This document shows, in pieces, positions 9,920 through 22,290 of a stretch of 64,000 bases of DNA (the first letter of the stretch is position 1; each line of letters starts with the position of its first letter). A model generated the notes under the pieces. It had not been told where the DNA came from and did not search any database. It worked only from the letters and a program-made list of their open reading frames with translations. The stretch comes from Gnetum montanum (lineage: Eukaryota > Streptophyta > Gnetopsida > Gnetales > Gnetaceae), in NCBI GenBank assembly GCA_015680685.1, contig MNCI01001825.1, forward strand, positions 889,328-953,327, written 5' to 3'. Made by a program: the position numbers and the translations under genes.

Positions 9920-10895
9920 TGATGAGTGATAGGTACCCCTATGCCCAACCATACGAATCACAAGCATTCATGCATGATCTGGTTGAATTCCATGGATGGA
10001 ACTAGTTGTGGCATCTAGATTGGCAAGCATTGATTACAAGATGCTATCTTCGCACTTGAACTAGTGGTAGCTTTGTCACATATGGTTTGGTCTAAAAGGA
10101 GGCATATGATAATTGATGTTGTTTGGCCTTGATTACTCCTAGTGGTAAACATAATTAATAATGAATTAATCCTAAATCTAAGTAATGATAGTAATGTAAA
10201 TTTACTCTAGCCTAGAGTAATGAGCATATGGTCTTGGCTTACCATACACATCTTAGGCTCATGTAATCATTATTGGGTTATCAAGCGTTATGAAACTAGG
10301 TGAACTAACTAATAACACTACTGGGATTACCAAACAATTACACTTAAACGCTCTAAACCAATTGTACTTGTTCCACTTTACTAATGAAAAAGAAGGTAAA
10401 GTACTTGAAAATGTAAATGATTAAACTAATAAAATATTAAAAACTATGCTAAGTAAAATAGTAAAACTAAGTGGATGCTACAAATATGAAAAGAAATCTT
10501 GATCTTTATTTTTGGACATAAACTGTGCCCAAGTACACTTCACTCGAATAAAGATTCCATACAACTTCTCAACATTACATTGTGGGCATTCACTCTCTAT
10601 CACTAAAACTACAAAAAAATTGCAAGAATCTACATAAGGGTGGAAGGAAACTTCTCTTTGGATTATGTGCCCAAGTGTTGTATTTATAGGCAAGCACACA
10701 TCCCATAATATCAGATCTACGATGACATAGCTTGTGCTACGATATTGAATATACAACATTGTAGATACGATATCGTAGTTACAATATCATTGGTGGAAAA
10801 AATTAAATTTTTGTGAAATAGAGGAGATATAGCATCAACAATATTGCAAATGCAACATAGCATCAGCAATATCCTAGCCAACTCATGATTCATCA
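9920..10895 (-). repeat. 3' LTR of B (976 bp)
   Basis: On the plus strand it starts TGATGAGTGATAGG and ends TGATTCATCA. The TATA box on the minus strand is at 10681-10688. Upstream of it lie GATATC-type repeats, including the perfect 12-bp palindrome TACGATATCGTA (10766-10777), and several ATAGCATCAACAATAT units to about 10870. Its partner is the split 5' LTR at 16248-16580, 26859-26936 and 27782-28341. Confidence 0.9.
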
Positions 10896-13699
10896 TACCC
10901 CCACAACTAAATAAAAACTAGTCATCGAGTTAACAAGATAGGACTGAGCTTTCTTTACAAAATTGGGAAGGCACGAGATTATTGACTGACTCTAACTACT
11001 GAGTAACTTTGAGTGCTGTACTGGTGTGTACAAAAAATGACACAATTACATGAAAAAAAAATAAAATTTAAGGTGGATAGATGTAGTTTGTATTTCAAGA
11101 GGTAGTGGCTCTTCCAGAAGCTTCTTCCCTTTGTTATTCTAAGAAATTTCTCCTCTTCTTTCCTTGTCTTCTTTTTCCTTATGTCCTCTCTACTGAGTAT
11201 GACATAAAGACTCCTTCAATTTTCACTGTAGCATCATCCTATTTATTTTGCTAGGATTGGTAGGTTTCTCCTAAGTTCCATTCAGCATTTTTGATTAGTG
11301 TGGGCCATAATGGAGACACTTAGAGTTGCATCTTCAAGGCTTCTTGTGAAAATTCCATAAAGGGACCAAACTTTAGTTCCATGATGATCATGGATATGAT
11401 TGGTCTTCTTGGATGGCCTAGAGGCAATTTGGTGATAGTGTGAGGCATTGTCCTTGTTTAGGTGCTTGTGGAAATTTTTCCTCTCCTTGGGCTAAGTGCT
11501 CTATAGTAGGATTTTCTTCAGAATTTTGTATGATTAAGCCTCTTACTCTGCATGTTCTACTTGTGGGGTTTGTTCCCCTGCTCGGTCTCTTCCATAGCCT
11601 CTTGGTCTTTTGCTCTTATGTTGTGAAGGACCTCCTTCTAGTATCCTCTTTAGGACCATCTACAATTAATAAGGGTTTGAAATTATTAGGATGTTCATAT
11701 TAATTCTTAATAGTTCTTTAACTTGCTCATTCCCTTGCTTAGATCAAGTTCTCATCTTATTACAATTGCAGAGTTACAAAAATTTTCAAAAAGGAACCCC
11801 TTAGTTGTTATATATTTTAGTTACTTATGACCTTCTATCGTTTTCCTTGCTTATTATGGCCTAAAATAGTTTATATGATCTATTAGGAGTATTATCTTAA
11901 TCTTTCTGACCTTAGTTTGATTGATTAACTTTAATATTCTTATTATTTCCTTGTACTTACCATTTATAATATCTTTCAGGCGTTAGGAATTTGTGGCTCA
12001 AATTTTCAAATTTTTGTTTGCTTATATNNNNNNNNNNNNNNNNNNNNNNNNNNNNNNNNNNNNNNNNNNNNNNNNNNNNNNNNNNNNNNNNNNNNNNNNN
12101 NNNNNNNNNNNNNNNNNNNNNNNNNNNNNNNNNNNNNNNNNNNNNNNNNNNNNNNNNNNNNNNNGGTGAAGTTATGACCTATAGAAGCTAGTGCGCAAAA
12201 GTTTTGAAACTTGTAAAAAATGTGTCAAATGTAATATCTGTAAGATGTAAAGCTTATCTAGATGATCATGGTCATTAATAATGCACAGTTTTCAAAAATT
12301 TGGTGTTCAAAGTTCATGAAGAAGAAATCTTAGGCAACGAAAATTTATTGTATGGACAAGAGATGGACATTGAATTTTTGACATATGGACAGAGTATTAT
12401 AGATTACGAGAACTAATTATTAGATTTTGGATGATCTTGGAAGGCACAAGATGATGTGGAATTTCTTGGCAAGCATGAAATGCAAGAGTTATACAAGTGG
12501 ATCCTTTCCAAAGTAGGCTCTAGCCCTTAATGCCCTTGTATAACCATGCCTAAAAGTGTCATTAGGCATTCAAGGAGTTGAATGTAAAACATACCTATTT
12601 AGCAAAACACACATGTTAGTATCACTAGGTTGAGAAAATAATGCTATATTATATAAAACCATAAGTTATGATTAAATATATAGTGAGGTGAGATGGATAG
12701 GAGAACGGATTGCTGAAATCGAGACGTTGGGTATCTTACCATAGGCATAATGAATCCTTGTGTGTTATTGATGGTTAAGGTAATCATTAGCCCTTCTTTA
12801 CATGATTCAAACCAAGTCCAAACCACTTTCCAGTGACATTGAATTGTTTCATCTCTAAGGGTTACAACCATAAGACTACCACTGTTGTAAGGAGTGTTAC
12901 CACTTGGCTCATTGTCTAATGGAGGAGTTTATTCATGGCATTTGTTTTATTTTTTAGATTTCTAAGAAGCCACATACCTTTAGGCATGGGCAACATGCCT
13001 TTCTAGTGGAACACCCAAAAATTTATTTTGTGCTCTTTTATTTTTGTCTGTGTCAACCTTACTTGAGGACTACCTTTAGGCATGGGTAATATTTATTTCT
13101 AGTGACATGGTAAGGCAACACTTATTGTACTCTTACTCCCATTTTTTTTGATCTACAAGGATATAATTACAGCCTTAGCAACATGATAGAATGTACAATA
13201 GTGGTCTAAGAGATTCCACAAGTTCCCTTGATGTCACAACCTTCACATTCCCCCTTAGTTCTTTACTTTTCTGTCTAGGCATAATGATCACAAGTTTATT
13301 CTTAGTTTGATGATAGAAAAAATATCATTATGGCCATGGTAAGAACCTCTTATTATTGGAATGGATGGATGGGTGGTGTAGTCTCACTATATAGATACTC
13401 AGTACCTTATGATTGATGATATAGAGAAATCTTCACCTTATTGGGACTACATCTTGCATAATTTGATCTGTTTTATTGAAAATTGACAAGAATATGTACA
13501 AGGAAAATGAAAACAAAGTATGAAAAATATAACAAAGGAGATAGTAAAAATGGAAAAAGATGAAAAGAATGAAAAGACATCAAAGAATGTGAAAATTGGT
13601 AAGAAATGTGAAAAGGCATAACAAAAAATTAGAAATAAAAAAGAAATTGTAAAACAAAAAAGTTAAAAAATGCTTGTTAATTCCTTGATCATGGTTGGT
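10896..13699 (-). other. B: PPT, degenerate 3' region and spacer
   Basis: The PPT is the complement of TACCCCCACAACTAAAT (10896-10912). About 11050-11450 on the minus strand reads as a Lys/Glu/Arg-rich frame that could be a rest of ORF3, but I cannot align it firmly. The remainder is AT-rich spacer with a run of N (12028-12164). The block CTAGAAAGGCATG with CATGCCTAAAGG (complement, 12978-13010) and a second similar copy near 13070-13110 match spacer motifs of A and A2. No pol sequence was found. Confidence 0.5.
12028..12164. other. assembly gap (137 N)
   Basis: A run of N lies inside the 3' region of element B, so any frame reported across it is meaningless. A single N also stands at 14976. 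Confidence 0.99.
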
Positions 13700-13722
13700 G
13701 TCTCCCCCATGATTGAACTCTT
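13700..13722 (-). promoter_or_regulatory. internal PPT-like site of B
   Basis: The minus strand reads GAGTTCAATCATGGGGGAGA, matching the internal site of A2, D, F and G, although B has no integrase before it. The site is therefore kept independently of integrase coding. Confidence 0.5.
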
Positions 13723-14339
13723 GGATGAGTGCTTGGAATATGGATCCTAGTTCCCCTAAATCATACACTTAACTTTTCTCACTTACCATCCTTAGTGACT
13801 TAGCTTTTTAGTTATCATCCCATGTAATCTTAATGGTAATTGAATTTTGATCATCTAGGTTCTTAGTTCCTTTTTTTGTTGGTGTATGATTTTGGTTTAG
13901 TATTTCCATTTGTAAGTTTTTAGTTGGGGTTATTTTCTTAGAATGGGAATTAATAAGTGGTTTAGATGTTTCCATTCATGTTTTGGACCATTGAAAGTTC
14001 TCAATTGTTGGCCACTGGGTGTCTTTTGGTTTAGTGGCCCTTAATCTCTCTTGTGCACACACTTGTTTCTCATATTTGTTGTGTGTTAGTGTAATAATTG
14101 TGTTGACATTTTGGATGGTCAATCCACAATTGCACCCTTCTTTTTTAGTAGTAATGCATGGAATTGCTTATCTCACCACAATGATAGGTTCATCTATTAT
14201 GTTTTGCATTGGAGTGATAAGGGGTGTTGGATCTTGTGTCAAATTAGGAGACATTGTTTTGGTGAGGAAGGATGTTCACTTGGCTAGCCTTGTGCTGGTT
14301 TTGATGAGCCAATAGGTCTATGAGTTTTGTACCCGTGTG

Positions 14340-16122
14340 TGAAAATTGTCCTAAAGAAAGGACATTTTAGAGACTTTTGTCGAGATCTATTAATATTATC
14401 ATTTACTTGTATGTTCATAGCACAAGTGACATTCTTCCATTGATGTTGTGGTGCCAATCCTCCCTATGTTGTTGGTGGTGATATATGGTGGAGGGAAGTA
14501 TAAGAATATTAAGAATGTCATGGAGGATACAAGGTTTGAGATGGTGATCCCACAGGGGATGTTACTGGTTGATGATATTTAGGAGAGTGGTAGTAGTGAT
14601 TTGAGGTAGAGCAGTTAGGACTAGTTAGGACAATAGCTTGTTGAACATAATATCCATGTGGATTCGACTAGCAATAAGGGTAGTGCTAGCTTGATGATAG
14701 CATCCCCCACGACTATGGGTTTTTCCATTGCAGTAGTGATTTTGAGGCTCATAAGAAGTCCCACTAGAATAGTATGGTTGGTTGGAGGACTGTCTATAAT
14801 TATCTTGTGAGTAAGATAATCATAAGCATTTGCTTTTGTATGAGCTTTGGATTCAAAGAAAATCCTGATACTCATGTAGATGTAACATGACTTGGCAATA
14901 GCCCTTTGGATGATCATATAGGTAGATGTTACATCCATCATCCTCTTCTATGGTTGAGCCTATAGCCTCTTCTCCNGATATGAATCCCCTTCTTTTGAAG
15001 TGTTGGATCCCAGTTATATTCCTCTACATTTGCTAGTTTACATAGCTCTCCTTTTTTTTCTACCCACTTGATTAGACTTTGTATCTAATGGGTTTTCAAT
15101 TTGAATAATCAACCTTGGGAATAAATCCCAAGGGTCTCTCTCATTTGGTTACAAAGTCCATCTATGATGTGGAAAAGTTTCTCTTTTTGAGAAAACCCAT
15201 GGCTTGGACATCTATGTAGTAGAGAATAGTATCTATCCAAGGCCATATCCAAGGGTTCATGATTTTCTTAATTCCACCCTTGGATTTTTTTTCTAGGTTG
15301 GACACTCTCAAATAGGTTTCATATTTCTCACTAAAGAGCTCAAGCATTATGGACCATCAGTGGATTGAATCTGGCTTCAAGGATTTATACCAACTTTTAG
15401 CTTCATCAACTAGTGTCCTAGGAAAGAGCTTAAGCTTTTTCCACTTACTCTCAATGTTTTGCAAGGCATTGGCATCATGGAAGGCTTAGCAGTGAGGTTG
15501 TGAATCAGAGTTATAGGCTTAGGAATGTTGTTCATATCAAGCCTTTTGATGCAACTTTACCTTTGATGCCTGTGGGATATTCTAATTGCCTCTATTATCT
15601 ATGTCATGCTCATAGTAGCCAACAAGGGTTCATCATCATCAAACATGTCATGGTGATGATTTCTATTTTTATTTGTTTGATTGTGATGATCTCATCTATG
15701 ATCACTTTTGTGATCTCTTCTATTTCTATTTCTATCTTCATCTTAACCCCTTAGTGTATCTATAATTCTATACCTATGTTCATCCTTTTCAGAACTAGAT
15801 GTGAAAGAGGAAGAGAAATATGGTGAACTAGGAGGATCACCATGGTTGCTATATCTCCCCCTATGGTCCATTGATTTATCTCTTCTAGGTTTGGAGGAGG
15901 TCTTAGGCCTTGAGCCCCTTCTTATTCTAGGACGTACTCCATCTTCTCTAGGATTATCTTCATTAGTTGAATGTAGTCTTTGAGTGTAGTAAGGGTCTAA
16001 TTGAGCATATGAAATCCCTCTTGTGATTTTTCACTCTAATTTGCTTCATTATATATCCTATCATTTCTCCTCTGAGTGTTTTCATCATACGATACATTAT
16101 TGATCCTATGTGAAGAAGACGT
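14340..16122 (-). pseudogene. gag of element B, decayed
   Basis: The start is at the same place as the gag ATG of D and F, with ATG changed to ACG (16122-16120) before the shared TCTTCTTCAC. It then holds a charged, repeat-rich part (RIYNEAN, later EIEIEEITKVI), and a capsid-like part near 15347-15162 with LELFSEKYETYLRVSNLEK, which lines up with LELFNDKYQTYSRVSNLR in D. A Tyr/His/Gly/Gln-rich tail about 14900-14620 matches the same part of D. Stops and frame changes break it. Ty3/gypsy Gag forms the virus-like particle. This copy cannot be made as it stands. Confidence 0.7.
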
Positions 16123-16228
16123 GTTTTTAACATGTGTGACTTAAAATATTAATATTTTCTAAAAGATAGATTGTTAATAGCTTTACAAATATCATTTATA
16201 ATATAACTAATCTAGATAAGTAACGCCA

Positions 16229-16246
16229 TCCCCAACAATGGCACCA
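16229..16246 (-). other. primer binding site of B (tRNA-Asp type)
   Basis: The plus strand reads TCCCCAACAATGGCACCA. Compared with the 3' end of plant tRNA-Asp (TCCCCGGCAACGGCGCCA, from memory), 14 of 18 bases match and all four differences are transitions. One base separates it from the LTR (16248). This primer choice is known for Athila/Tat elements. Confidence 0.8.
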
Positions 16247-16247
16247 A

Positions 16248-16580
16248 TGATGAGTGGTAGGTACCTCTATGCCCAACCATACGAATCACAAGCATTCATG
16301 CATGATCCGGTTAAACTTCACGGATAGAACTAGTTGTGGCATCTATATTGTTAAGCATTAATCATAGGATGCTATCTTCCCACCTGGAGTAGTGGTAGCT
16401 TTGTCATGTATGGTTTAGTCCAAAGTGAGATATATGATAATTAATGTTTTTTGACCTTGATAACTCCTAGCAATAAACATAATTCAGAATGAATTAATCC
16501 TAAATTTAAGTAATGAAAATAATGTAAATTTACTCTAGCCTAGAGCAATGAGCATTTGGTCCTAGCTTACCGTGCACGTC
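16248..16580 (-). repeat. 5' LTR of B, fragment 1
   Basis: It starts TGATGAGTGGTAGG and matches the start of the 3' LTR (9920 on). It breaks at ACGTC (16576-16580), the target duplication of element D. Confidence 0.88.
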
Positions 16581-17461
16581 TAATGAGCGGTGAGGTACCC
16601 CTACACCCAACCATACAAATCACGAGCTTTCACGCACGATCTAGTTGAATTTTGAAGACTGCGAGCACTTATGCATAGTATTCTAGCCATCAAAATCCTA
16701 GTTAGAACGGTCGTTGTCCTCTCAACCTCAGTTGTAACATTCTAGAACAATGGTTAAGTGAGATTGAGGCATATGATTTTTTATATGTTTTCTTTTATAT
16801 ATAATATTTAATTCTTCTAATATAGGAAGTAAAAGGTTAGATAATCTAAGATTTCACTACACTATCACTTGACTATCCCTAGCATAAGCAGTCGGTCCCA
16901 TCCTCCGTGCACATCCCAAGCATGTCCTAATCACTACTGGGTTGCCAGATGTTAAGTGTCACTGGGTTGCCAAGTGTCAGACATATGTTCGAGGTGGTTG
17001 TGCTTATGTGTTCTCTTAGACTACCAAACATACCATGACTATAAAGTGATAATAGAAGCATGAAAATTATTAAAGTGTCGAAATCTTAATGCTTAAGTAA
17101 TCTAGTTCAAATGCTGCAAGGAATGTTCGAGAAGCTCATCTTTATTGCCATTCACACCAATGGGCTCAAGTACATTAGCGCTCAAATAAAGAGCTGTACA
17201 CTCTTCGAACTATGTTTGCAGGCACTTGGAAAAATAATCTAACTCCTACAGAAACAAACTATAAGAGCTTCACTACAACTTGAACAAAAGGTATCATAAA
17301 TTTGGTGGGTGCACGCATATTTATAGTAGAAAATGGACTATGCGTTGACAAGGCCATGTCAAAGCTTGGAAAGATGCATCGATGGGGTCACGTCGACCCG
17401 GTCGCATTAACAAGGCTTTGTTGATGTGGCCCAGTTGACGTTGTCATTGGATGCTTCATCA
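16581..17461 (-). repeat. 3' LTR of D (881 bp)
   Basis: It starts TAATGAGCGG (TG to TA in the terminal TGATGA) and ends ATGCTTCATCA. The TATA box on the minus strand is at 17318-17325, and the GTCGAC/GGCC modules lie at about 17341-17445 (CACGTCGACC, GTTGACAAGGCC). It has more module copies than the 5' LTR, which explains the 28-bp length difference. Confidence 0.92.
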
Positions 17462-17480
17462 TACCCCCATGATTGAGTGA
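17462..17480 (-). other. polypurine tract of D
   Basis: It is the complement of TACCCCCATGATTGAGTG, directly next to the 3' LTR. Confidence 0.8.
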
Positions 17481-17689
17481 AAACTCGTCCTTGAGTTTGT
17501 TACAATTTGGAAGGTATGATGTGACTTGCGATACACATAGCAAAACATCTCAAGACACCTACTACCGCTAACAATACACCAAGTGCCCAAGTGTAAGGAA
17601 GAAATTACAAAATTGTGGTTTCCACGGACAACAAAATTAAACACCTTGACAATAATGGACACACAACCCTACCGAGATGCTGAAGTTGC

Positions 17690-19230
17690 TGAAGAAGGTC
17701 ATACAGTTCTTAGTGGCAGTGGTTCTAATGGGCCCTCACTAGCTTCAGGTGCATGTGGTGGTTGACGTGGTGGTCGTGGCTGTCCTACAGCTGTCGCAAC
17801 TTTTGGAGGCAATTGGAAAGCCTCCAATAGAGCCCTCATTTTGTCTTCTTTACTTCTGGGATCATTCACAGTTTAAGAGGCTTCACCAATGTTTGCCAAA
17901 ATAGGAACATCCCAAGGACATGGAAGCGCAGGGAAGAGCTCCTTTAAATTAATGAACTAGGCCACAAACTATTTTCATTCGATGTCGAACACTTAGATTG
18001 ATGCTTGCAGCCACTGGTAGTCATCCATTTGTCAGGCCAAGTTCTCTGCAATAAAGCATTTCCCCTCAAAGTGGGTGCAAAGAACTTCGAGTTTCACATT
18101 TGCTATTTCCAGCTTTTGCTTTGTCTCCTTATGTGCCTTGAACTTGCCCTCGTATAATGAATACAAGATGACCACTTACTTCTCAAGGTCTGATCGCGGC
18201 CTCCTAGCTGTAAGCATGGCTAGGTTTGCATAACGAAGGTTGGCTAGTTCCATGTATTCTATCATTTCTTCAATCTGCAGCTCCTTGAGACGAATCTCAG
18301 CTTAGTTGTAGGTGTTTAATCCATCAAAGATGGGTTGCCACACCTTGCCTCCTTCCTTGAGCTATTAGAGGGCTTGATTCATCTTACCCTTTGCGACTTG
18401 GATTTCTTTTTCATTAATTTCTTTTTGCAACCTCACTTGGTCCTTGTAGTGTTTTTTCACTTGTTCAAACTTGAGCACCTCATTCTTCCAAGCGGCAATT
18501 TTAATGGCTATCTTCTATGGAAAGGCTTGAACTTCCTCAATTGACAGATTGCGATTTTTGATGGCCAATCTTCTTACATTGGTATTTACCCTAACTAGCT
18601 CCTCCTGTTGTTTGTGGATAAAATCCTTCATTTGTTGATTTTTAAGACCAACATTGCGTAGGAAATGAACTTCAGCGGTTAACCCAACATTCTCTTAGCG
18701 AACCTTTGTCAAGTCCTTGTTTAGATAATAAGAATGAGCTTCCACTAAGGACTTGTTGAAGGTTGTCAAGTCCTACTCATACTCAAATTTTTGGAGCTTG
18801 ATTTGAAGTTGTTGAAGAGCTTCATCTGTGGTGACTTCACGGTTGCTTATCGCTGGATCAACAAGTCAGGCTCTTAGCTGGGCAACCTCTGCAGCTAAGT
18901 GTTGATTGTCTACCTAAGCTACTTCTAGTTGCCCCTCTAGGATGAGGCACTTGCCCTTTGCTGAGAGTAGCTCTGACTGGGTTGTAGTAATGTTGTCCAG
19001 AAGGTCGAAGACATCCAAAAGAGGTTACCTAGTTCCCGCCAGTCGATCCAAAAATTCTTCATGTTGTGCTGCATTGAGTTTGCCACTTTGAGTACCTGCA
19101 GACATCTGCACATCTCTAAGCACATGTACATTTGGTACAGGCGCTACACGTGCACCACATCCCCTTGAAATCACACCCTGTTCCTTACCACGTGGATCCT
19201 TCCCAAGTTCAGAATCCACCAAGCTCAAAG
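17690..19230 (-). pseudogene. ORF3 of D: long coiled-coil protein, decayed
   Basis: Read on the minus strand with about eight stops. From the N-terminal side: EEFLDRLAGTR, DNITTTQSELLSAKGK, ALQQLQIKLQKFEYE, HFLRNVGLKNQQMKDFIHK, WKNEVLKFEQVKKHYKDQ, IQVAKGKMNQAL, EYMELANLRYANLAMLTAR, then the conserved block LPCPWDVPILANIGEA with DPRSKEDKMRALLEAFQLPP and a Pro-rich tail ending PHAPEASEGPLEPLP. The heptad-like Leu/Ile/Lys/Glu pattern suggests a rod-like coiled coil of about 450 residues. The N-terminal globular part seen in G is lost. It lies between integrase and the 3' LTR. Its function is unknown. Confidence 0.7.
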
Positions 19231-19719
19231 ATTGATTAGAGTTGATTAATGGAAAAGGGACTGTACTTCTCTTGGTCTTGGGACAGCATAGAAAAGTGTG
19301 AGTGGTCAGATGTCATGGACTCACTGCTTGTTGCATGAAAGAAAGTGTAACTTAGTTTCTTGAAACCAAAATGCTAAGGTAAGAACTAGATATAATAGGT
19401 AACCCATAATAAGCATGCCCTTGTTGGGCACAACCATTACACCATTGCATCTTATGACAATAAGACGTCTTTATTAGTGAAAATAAATGGAGAGAAATAA
19501 CTAAAATAAAATAGAACAGAACGAATAAAGGTGAAATATAATTATATATAAAAAAGAGAAAGAGTAGGTAAGAAATGTTAAACGTAAGAACGATGGTGTA
19601 AAACAAAAATGTGTAAAACAAAAAATATAGAAAAGACCTAAGTGGCCAGGATAACTATTTTAGTATGGGAAATGATCTCCCCCATGACTAAGCTGGGAAG
19701 AGGAGATTCAAAAGATGGA
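19231..19719 (-). other. D: short AT-rich spacer and internal PPT-like site
   Basis: The spacer is much shorter than in A2, F or G, and I see no promoter module in it. The internal PPT-like site is the complement of CTCCCCCATGACTAAGCTGG (19678-19697). Confidence 0.6.
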
Positions 19720-20830
19720 ACGTGGTCGACCACTTGATGGTAGCAACACTGGTTTGGTGTAGTTCATGGAAGGATTTTAATTGTTGCATGTTGACCAACT
19801 GTGTTTTTGTTGGATCTTCAGGTTTGTGTATGAGTAGGGCTCTGGATGGAAAGGTCTCAGAAACAATATAACGTCCCTCCCATAGTGTTTGAAACTTGGT
19901 CTATTGTGGCACATGTGTGGGGTTCCAATAGAGAACCTTATCTCCGCATTGAAATGTTACCTTCTGAATCCTAAGGTTATGACATTGTTTGTTATATGCC
20001 TTCTGCATGTCATTTAATGACAGGGCTACTAATCGATTCTCATCTGGCACATTTAAGTTGATGAGCCATTCTCATTGTGCTAGGGATAAGTCAAGACCTA
20101 AGTCACTTGCAGTGGATAGTGTTTGGAGTTTTGCCTAAATCAAGAGTGTTGGTAGCTTTCTGTACACCAACTCATAGGGGGAGTAGCCTATAGGGAGTTT
20201 CCAAGTTGAGCGGTAGGCCCTGAGGGCATCATTAAGTTTTGTGCTCCAATCCCTCCTATATTTTCTAATCATCCTAATTAGGATTTTTGTAATCTCCCAA
20301 TTTGTGATTTTGGCTTGCTCATTGCCTTGGGGGTGATAGGGTGTTGTTAGTTTATGTTCTACTCCTAAACGTTGCATGAGTTTATGAAAAGTAGCACCTG
20401 TAAAGTGAGTGCCATTATCTAAAATGAGTGCATGCGACACTCCAAACCTATTCACGATTTGCTGTTGAATAAATGACATAGTTGTGGTTGAGGAACAGTC
20501 GGTGATGGCTGCTGCCTCTGTCCACTTGGTGCAGTAGTCCATCGTAACAATCATGTACACCTTCTTGTTTGACATGGGTGTGATGGGGTCCATGAATTCG
20601 ATGCCCCAAATGTCGAAGGGTTTGAGTGGATGAATCCACTGTTGAGGTCCCTCCATTCTTGCCATCATCCCACCATCTCTTTGACATTGATCACAAGAGC
20701 AAATAAACCATTGAGCATCTCTGAAGAGTGTAGGCTGGTAGTATCCTGTGAGGAGGATCTTAATGGCCATGTTCCTTCTTGCATAATGGCCCCCACAAGG
20801 GCCCTCATGAGCATCTTGGAGGACGTGTAG
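19720..20830 (-). pseudogene. integrase of D (pol)
   Basis: HHCC zinc-binding region: HEGPCGGHYARRNMAIKIL ... ICSCDQCQ (about 20820-20690). Core: WGIEFMDPITP, then DYCTKWTEAA (first Asp), LILDNGTHFTGATF (second Asp kept) and, 35 residues on, QGNEQAKITN, where the catalytic Glu is replaced by Lys. Then RDWSTKLNDALRAYRSTWK and PIGYSPYELVYRKLP, and the C-terminal DKVLYWNPTHVP and LWEGRYIV. The segment 20770-20135 is open for 211 residues, the best preserved integrase in the window. KLxDALxAYR and KxPIGxxPY are Athila-like. The Glu to Lys change should abolish strand transfer. Confidence 0.9.
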
Positions 20831-21149
20831 TTGATCTACATCAAGGATGCACCATCAAACCAAGCCATCCGCACACACCTTGTAAAGGTGTCCATTAATT
20901 TCCATGAAGTGCTTGGCCCTATGAAGAAATTGTTGTTTCTTCCTATGATCCAACTCCTTTGGTAGCTCTTGTGTAAGAAGATAGGTAAAGATGTTGTCAA
21001 AATAATTCAATTCTATGAGGGCCTCCTTTGCAATTTCTCCAACAAAGAGGAGTTCATTTGGAAATTGGTTAGAAAGTGGGCTCTCCTCCTCTGTGTTGTC
21101 CCATTGTAATTGAGAAAAGTGATCAACAACCACGTTCTCAGTTCCCTTT

Positions 21150-22290
21150 TTGTCTACCATAGTAAGATCGAATTCTTAAAGGATCATGAGCCACCGTATA
21201 ACACGAAGGCTCACTGTTGGTTTGTTCATAAGGAATCAGATGGCACTATGGTCCATATGCACAAACACCTTGTATGTGAGCACATAGTGTCAGAACTTTT
21301 CCAAGGCAAACACCACTGCCATTAATTCCTTTTCAATGGTGGTGTAATTTAGCTAAGCACCCACAATACTTTGACTTGCATATTGGATGTAATATGGAAA
21401 TTTCTGGTCATCCAACTATGTAAGCATAGCCCCCTATGCATAATTAGATGCATCTGTCATTATATGGAACGGTTTGGACTAATTGGGAGCTTGTAGAATT
21501 GGAGTCTCTACAAGTTTTTGCTTTAGCATCTAGAATGTAGATTCACATTTCCTAGTCCAAAAAAATGGAGCATCTTTCTTTGTCAGCTCTACCAATGGCT
21601 TGGCGATCCTCAAGAAATTCTAGATGAAGCACCGATAGTAGCTAGTATGTCCAAGGAACAACCGAATGTCCCTTACTGTTCCTGGCTGACTGGTAATTCC
21701 TTGGATAACCAAAATTTTCTCAAGATCCACTTCGATCTCTTCTTGTAAAAGTCAATGCCCCAAAACAATGCCTTCTTGGACCATTAGATGGCTTTTTTGC
21801 CAGTTGAGCTATAAGTTAGTTTCTACACATCACTTCAAAACCTACTCAAGGCAGTCCAAGGCTTGCTTGAATGTTTCCCCATAGGTGGAGAAGTCATCCA
21901 TAAAAAATTCTACACCATTGCCAATTTGCTGTTGGAAGATGCTGAGGACAAGGCATTGGAAGGTTGTGGCCACATTACACAAGCTGAAGGGCATCTTCCT
22001 GTATGCGAAAGTCCCCTAAGGACTTGTAAACGTTGTCTTGGCCTGGTCCTTTGACGTAATCTGGATTTGGTTATAGCCATTGTAACCATCCAGGAAGCTG
22101 TAATAATAATTCCCTGAAATGGTATCCAACACCTAGTTCACAAATGGAAGTGGGAAATGATCCTTAAAGGTTTTCATATTTAGTAACCAAAAATTGATAC
22201 AAACTCTCCATTTGCCACCCTTTTTGGCACAATAATGAGTGGGCTAACCCACTCGCTATCCGCAATGGGGTAGATGAATCCCACCTTCAG
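21150..22290 (-). pseudogene. reverse transcriptase and RNase H of D (pol)
   Basis: RT motifs on the minus strand: GGKWRVCINFWLLN, DHFPLPFVN, YYSFLDGYNGYNQI (first Asp), FAYRKMPFSLCNVATTFQ, then FFMDDFSTYGETF (YxDD box as FMDD, 21912-21883), LGHTSYYRCFI and IAKPLVELTKKDAPFFW. RNase H: HIMTDASNYA, LNYTTIEKELMAVVFALEKF and VFVHMDHSAI. About twelve stops, nearly all at CAG/CAA/TGG positions, interrupt it. These enzymes copy the element RNA into DNA in the particle. Confidence 0.9.

Noticed and set aside
11991-12191. 66-codon open frame across a run of N
   Set aside because: The frame exists only because N is not read as a stop; its readable ends have no motif.
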